Positions 59,830-64,000 of a stretch of DNA of 64,000 nucleotides are shown here, piece after piece. The position numbers and the translations under genes are program-made. The notes beneath the pieces are model-generated. The model searched no databases and was not told the DNA's origin. It saw nothing but the letters and a program-made list of their open reading frames with translations. Numbering within the stretch: position 1 is the stretch's first letter; every line of letters begins with the position of its first letter. This DNA is from Micromonospora sp. CB01531 (GTDB lineage Bacteria; Actinomycetota; Actinomycetes; Mycobacteriales; Micromonosporaceae). The stretch covers positions 65,339 through 129,338 of the forward strand of contig NZ_LWLS01000013.1 in the NCBI RefSeq assembly GCF_001905095.1. Direction: 5' to 3'.

Positions 59830-62800
59830 CCGACCTCCCGTTCGGACGCGTCGGTGGTGACGATCGGCGGGCGGCCCCCGACCAGCCCGGCCCGGCGCCG
59901 GTAGTCGTCCACCAGTTCGAGCAGCGCGGGTCCCGTCGGCCGGCGGCCGGGCCGGATGTCACATGTGCCGACCTTGCTCTCCTGGATCAGCACGTTCGGG
60001 TCCAGGGTGATGCCGAACAGGTCGTTGACCGAGTCGCCGGTGACGATGCCCTCGCGACCGAAGTGGTACGGCAGCCACACCTGGTGGATCACCCGGCCGT
60101 CCAGCCGCAGCGGGGTGAGCCGGTCGGTGACCAGGACCTTGGCCTCGATCGCCGCCCGCCCGCTGATCAGGTGCGCCCAGCCGAGGTGGTCCAGGCCGAC
60201 CTCACCCGCCAACTCCGGGGAGACCTCCACGAACATCTCCGGCTGGAGCTCGGCCAGCCGTGGCACCATCCGGCTCATCCCGCCAGCCGTGTGGTGCTCG
60301 GTGAGCCGGCTGACGGTGAACACGTACGGGAAGACGTCGGTGTGCGGCTGCGGCGGGCTCGGGTTCACCGAGTTCACCGGGTTGTCGTAGACCTTGCGGG
60401 TCGGGTTGGCCTGCTGCCCGTACAGCGGATTGCGCATCGGGGACTCGGCCGGTTCGTAGTGCGTCGGCATCGGTCCGTCCTGCAGCCCGGTCGGCACGTA
60501 CAGCCAGCCCTTCCCGTCGCCCTGCATGATGAACGCGTCGTCGCCGGCGAGCCCCTCGACACCGGTGGCTCCCTCCGGTGGCCGGTACGTGGGCGCTTTC
60601 TTCTTCTCGAAGTCCGGCACGTCGTAGCCGGTCCACTCGCCCCGGTCGGCGTCCCACCACACGTACTTCTTGCGTTCGCTCCACGGCTGGCCCTCCGGGT
60701 CGGCGGAGGCGCGGTTGTAGAGGATGCGGCGGTTGGCCGGCCAGGCCCAGCCCCATTCGGCGGCCACCCAGTCCTGGTCGCGTCCGGGCTTGCGCCGGGC
60801 GGCCTGGTTGACCCCGTCGGCGTACACCCCGGTGTAGATCCAGCAGCCGATTGCGGTGGAGCCGTCGTCCCTGGCTTCGGTGAACGCCGACAGCGGGCGG
60901 CCGGTCGCCACCTCGTACCCGTTGATCTCCCGCAGCACCGCCTCGGCGCTCGGCTCCACTAGGTCGCCGTGCGTGGGGTAGTCCCAGGTGAGGTCGCGCA
61001 CCGCACGGTCGCGGGCCTTGTCCGAGGCGGCCAGTTTCTGCCGGATGATCCGGCCGAGGTGGTAGAAGAACCACAGCTCGGAGCGGGCGTCGGCCGGCGG
61101 GTCCAGCGCCTTCTCCCGCCACTGGAGCAGCCGCTGGGTCTGGGTGAAGGTGCCTTCCTTCTCCACGTGCGAGGCGGCCGGCAGGAAGAACACCTCGGTG
61201 CGGCACTCCTCCGGCACGATCTCGCCGGTCTCCACCTCCGGGCTGTTCTTCCAGAACGTCGCGCTCTCGATCATGAAGAGGTCGCGGACCACCAGCCAGT
61301 CCAGGTTCGCCATGCCCAGCCGCTGGGCCTTGCCGTGCGCCGAGCCGACCGCCGGGTTCTGGCCGAGCAGGAAGTATCCCCTGACCTTGCCGTCGATCAT
61401 GTTCAGCACCGTCTGGTACGTCCCGTGGTCGCCGGTCATCCGGGGCAGGTAGCCGTAGCAGAAGTCGTTCTCCGGCGTCGCCGCGTCGCCCCAGTACGCC
61501 TTGAGCAGGCTCGCGCCGAACGCTCGGGCGCCGTCCCAGAAGCCCTTCTGGCCCGGGTGCCGGATGCTGTCCACCCAGTCGGTGAAGCTCGTGTGGTCGA
61601 TGTAGTGCGGCATCGGCAGATAGCCCGGCAGCAGGTTGAACAACGTCGGGATGTCGGTCGAACCCTGGATGCTGGCGTGGCCGCGCAAAGCGAGGACGCC
61701 GCCGCCAGGACGCCCCATGTTGCCCAGCAGCAGCTGGATGATCGCGCCGGTCCGGATGTACTGCACGCCCACGCTGTGCTGGGTCCAGCCCACCGAGTAG
61801 ATCAGCACCCCGGTGCGCTCCCGGCCGGAGTTCTCCGTCCACGCCCTGGCCAGCTCCAGGAACTTGTCCTGTGGGATGCCGCAGGTCCGCTCCACCATTT
61901 CCGGGGTGTAGCGGGAGAAGTGCCGCTTGAGGAGCTGGTAGACGCAGCGCGGATGCTGCAACGTCTCGTCCCGTTGGACCTGGCCGCCGACCGGCATGCC
62001 GTGCGACTCGTGTCGCAGGCCGGCGGCCGTCTCCCGCTCCTTGTGCGTGTCGCGGTCGCCGGAGTTCTTCTCGTGGCCCGCGTACTGCCAGCTACGCTGC
62101 CCGTACGTCTGGGTCTTCGGGTCGTAGCCGGAGAAGAGGCCGTCCAGGTCCTCGGTGTCGACGAACTCCTCGCTGACGACGGTCGCCGCGTTCGTGTACG
62201 CCAGCACGTACTCCCGGAAGTCCAGCTCGTTCTCCAGGATGTGGCGCACGATGCCGCCCAGCAACGCGATGTCGGTACCCGCCCGGATCGGCAGGTAGGT
62301 GTCGGCCAGCGCGCTGGTACGGGTGAACCGGGGATCGACGTGGAAGACCTTCGCGCCGCGCCGTTTGGCCTCCATCACCCACTGGAAACCCACCGGGTGG
62401 GCCTCGGCCATGTTCGAGCCCTGGATGACGATGACGTCAGCGTTGGCGACGTCCTGCTGGAAGACCGTCGCGCCACCGCGACCGAAGCTGGTCCCCAGAC
62501 CGGGGACAGTGGCGGAGTGTCAAATCCGCGCCTGATTCTCGATCTGTAGTGCGCCGAGCGCGGTGAAGAGCTTCTTGATGATGTAGTTCTCTTCGTTGTC
62601 CAGCGTGGCGCCGCCGAGGCTGGCGATGCCCAGGGTGCGGTTCAACGCCCGTCCCTGCTCGTCGGTGTCCTCCCAGGTGGCGTCCCGCGCCGCGAGCACC
62701 CGGTCGGCGATCATGTCCATCGCCGTGTCGAGGTCGAGGTCCTCCCACTCGGTCGCGTACGGCCGGCGGTAGCGGACGGTGGTCTGCCGCAGCGGACTGG

Positions 62801-63089
62801 TGACCAGGTTCTTGCTGGCGGAGCCCTTCGGGCAGAGCCGGCCGCGGGAGATCGGGCTGTCCGGGTCACCCTCGATCTGGGCGACCTGGCCGTCCTTGAC
62901 GAACACCCGCTGCCCGCAGCCCACCGCACAGTAGGGGCAGACCGAGCGCGCCATGCTGTCGGCGGTCTCGGTGCGCGCGGTCAGCGCCGCCGAACGGGCC
63001 GACTGGGCCGCCGCGCCCCGCGCGAGCGGGTCCGTGCCGGTGAGCTGCCGGTAGACCGGCCAACCCTCGATGAAGGTCTTCAGACCCAT
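59826..63089 (-). CDS. Selenocysteine formate dehydrogenase alpha subunit
   Basis: 1,087 residues when the in-frame UGA at 62522-62520 is read as selenocysteine 190. The N-terminal [4Fe-4S] site is CPYCAVGCG...CPKG, then IENQARI-U-HSATVPGLG places Sec at the molybdenum centre as in E. coli FdnG (position 196), and EAHPVGFQWV and the bis-MGD domains follow. It oxidises formate to CO2. No twin-arginine signal is present (start MGLKTFIEGWPVYRQLTG), so the catalytic part should be cytoplasmic. A gene caller that ignores recoding would split it at UGA. ATG at 63089 has GGGGGAGGGGG upstream. Confidence 0.95.
62491..62507 (-). promoter_or_regulatory. SECIS hairpin in the formate dehydrogenase mRNA
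   Basis: Minus-strand stem GTCCCC/GGGGAC with apical loop GGTCT, starting 12 bases after the UGA. The loop GGUCU also occurs at the tip of the E. coli fdhF SECIS, which SelB binds. Distance is in the range of bacterial SECIS elements. Confidence 0.8.
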
Positions 63090-63205
63090 CCCGCGACACC
63101 CCCTCCCCCGCTGGCGGATGCTGACCTCCTGAACATTAGGCCAGCCGCCGGGGCCCCGCGAGTCGAGTCGCGGATCATTTTCGGCAATCTTCAGCGTGGG
63201 GAAAA

Positions 63206-63241
63206 CAGCGGCGCCCCGACCGGATGGCCGGGGCGCCGCTG
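63206..63241. terminator. Hairpin upstream of the formate dehydrogenase operon
   Basis: Perfect 13-bp stem (CAGCGGCGCCCCG with its complement) and 10-base loop, with GAAAA on the left flank giving a U-run for minus-strand transcripts. It insulates the dehydrogenase promoter (in 63090-63205) from the right. Confidence 0.65.
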
Positions 63242-63625
63242 GGCGTCGGTGTGCAGGTCGCCTCTCGGCGAGTGGCACGACGCGGCTCCAGCCGGACGGT
63301 ATTCCGCGAAGGCAATTTGGGTGAGGCCCGGGGACACTGGACACACCGACGCTCTGCACAACGGTACGAGGGGTGCCGTTCTTCCGCTGCGCTTCGTGAC
63401 CGCAGTCACCTGAGTTTTGGTGGTGGGGCTGGGTGCTCTTGCGGGCTGGTTGCTGCGGTGAGGTGGTTGCTGTTGTGGGCTGGGGGCGACCGTGCGTCGC
63501 GGTCTTCCTTTCTGGTACGACCTGCTGCCGTGGCCGTGGGCGCTGCTGCGCCAGTGCGCGCTTCGGGATCTTTGACGGTTCCGGTCAGCGCTGACGGGCG
63601 GCTGTCCAAGGTTCCGGAAACGGCT
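63242..63625. other. Gene-free stretch between two terminators
   Basis: 384 bases with less uniform composition than neighbours and no ORF that looks coded. It holds GTGAC-CGCA-GTCAC at 63396-63409, a match to GTGA-N6-TCAC Crp half-sites, the palindrome GTCAGCGCTGAC near 63584, and two GGTTCCGG direct repeats. A minus-strand frame of 67 residues (63609 to 63406) from TTG is Pro/Ala-rich and doubtful. It could produce a small RNA. Confidence 0.3.
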
Positions 63626-63659
63626 GCTGGCCGGCACCCGCGTTCGGGTGCCGGCCAGC
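63626..63659 (-). terminator. Terminator of the peptidoglycan-lyase-like gene
   Basis: Perfect 15-bp stem (GCTGGCCGGCACCCG with its complement), loop CGTT, 41 bases after the stop of the gene at the right window edge. Confidence 0.75.
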
Positions 63660-63700
63660 GGCTTGTGCGTGTTCTTCAGTTGGTCAGCTGATCAGGTGGG

Positions 63701-64000
63701 TCAGCTGTTCCAGTGCTGGGCGACCAGGTCAGCGGCCTGCTGCTCCCACTGGGCGTAGGCGTCCGGGTAGGCCGACACCTGCACCGTCTGCGCGGCCTTG
63801 GTCAGCGGCATGTCCTGCCACCCGTCGACCTGCTTCAGACCCTTCTCAAACGCCAGGGTCGCGTACTCCGGGTCCGTGATCTGCTCCGGCGTACCCCAAC
63901 CCGAGCTCGGGCGCTGCTGGAACAGGCCCAGCGAGTCATGGTCATTCTTGTCGCCGAGGTGGCCCAGGTTCTCCAGCTTCGACTCCTGCAGACTCGTGGC
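63701..64000 (-). CDS. Lysozyme/transglycosylase-like cell-wall protein, C-terminal part
   Basis: Open to the window edge; 99 residues visible. ATSLQESKLENLGHLGD and DSLGLFQQRPSSGWGTPEQI are the pattern of the catalytic region in actinobacterial secreted lysozyme-like/peptidoglycan-cleaving proteins, where the glutamate in LQES is the likely acid. YATLAFEKGLKQVDGWQDMP and QVSAYPDAYAQWE follow. The N-terminus lies outside, so signal and other domains are unseen. A terminator follows. Confidence 0.8.
   Translation of the reverse strand, partial: ATSLQESKLENLGHLGDKNDHDSLGLFQQRPSSGWGTPEQITDPEYATLAFEKGLKQVDGWQDMPLTKAAQTVQVSAYPDAYAQWEQQAADLVAQHWNS

Noticed and set aside
62412..62522. Treating the formate dehydrogenase as two separate genes or a pseudogene
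   Set aside because: The UGA aligns with the known selenocysteine position, a SECIS hairpin follows, and tRNA-Sec, selA and selB are adjacent.
63224..63691. 155-residue + strand ORF near the right edge
   Set aside because: It crosses a strong terminator and runs antisense to the other one; composition (Arg/Ser/Gly without pattern) does not look coded.
1..64000. CRISPR arrays, insertion sequences, rRNA operons
   Set aside because: No regularly spaced repeats, transposase motifs or rRNA sequence were seen; the only recombination-type features are around 10.3-13.5 kb.

Overview
The window is very GC-rich DNA, packed with genes whose codons end mostly in G or C and which often start with GTG. 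Gene content is actinobacterial: the PgsA/DUF881/GarA/FtsR block known from Mycobacterium and Corynebacterium, a DivIVA-type protein, DUF574 methyltransferase, DUF5999 and DUF6194 proteins. I infer a filamentous actinomycete, most likely Micromonosporaceae; this rests on gene style, not on a database match. A sequence at 10291-10318 fits the actinobacterial dif consensus as I remember it, so the left part of the window probably lies at the replication terminus of a circular chromosome.

Layout. 1-2246: cytochrome bd oxidase (cydA cut by the window edge, cydB). 2305-8130: nitronate monooxygenase, a coiled-coil protein, an SDR, an oxalate/formate-type MFS carrier with a 41-residue partner, a second MFS carrier and a frameshifted small gene. 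8240-14282: secreted S15 peptidase, dif, a tyrosine recombinase whose start codon lies in a second Xer-like site, an LtrA membrane protein, and a copy of the recombinase 3' end. 14484-17710: peptide/metal-type ABC importer (lipoprotein plus fused permease) without an ATPase. 17915-32799: mixed housekeeping and accessory genes (phosphoesterase, FolD, esterase pair, TSUP carrier, nitroreductase/HxlR, VWA-HYR protein, peptide deformylase, MarR/proline iminopeptidase, PabB) with a small graveyard of gene tails near 29.6 kb.

32885-46032, minus strand: glycine dehydrogenase behind a glycine riboswitch, sirtuin, DivIVA-like protein, flavohemoglobin and truncated hemoglobin, then the conserved block MerR, bifunctional nuclease, MerR/FtsR, GarA, GcvH, DUF881, Sbp, DUF881, PgsA. 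46358-54264: MarR, SpoIIE-type phosphatase, methyltransferase, universal stress protein, small proteins, HhH glycosylase, CNNM transporter.

54293-63089, minus strand: a complete selenocysteine cassette. In transcription order it holds formate dehydrogenase alpha (in-frame UGA with a SECIS hairpin), the iron-sulfur beta subunit, an NrfD-type membrane subunit, tRNA-Sec, SelA and SelB. Only SelD is missing from the window. The right edge cuts a lysozyme/transglycosylase-like gene.

How parts may work together (inference): glycine cleavage (gcvP, gcvH) and FolD feed one-carbon units toward formyl-tetrahydrofolate, peptide deformylase and the OFA carrier are further possible sources of formate, the selenoprotein dehydrogenase would pass formate electrons to quinone, and cytochrome bd could return them to oxygen.
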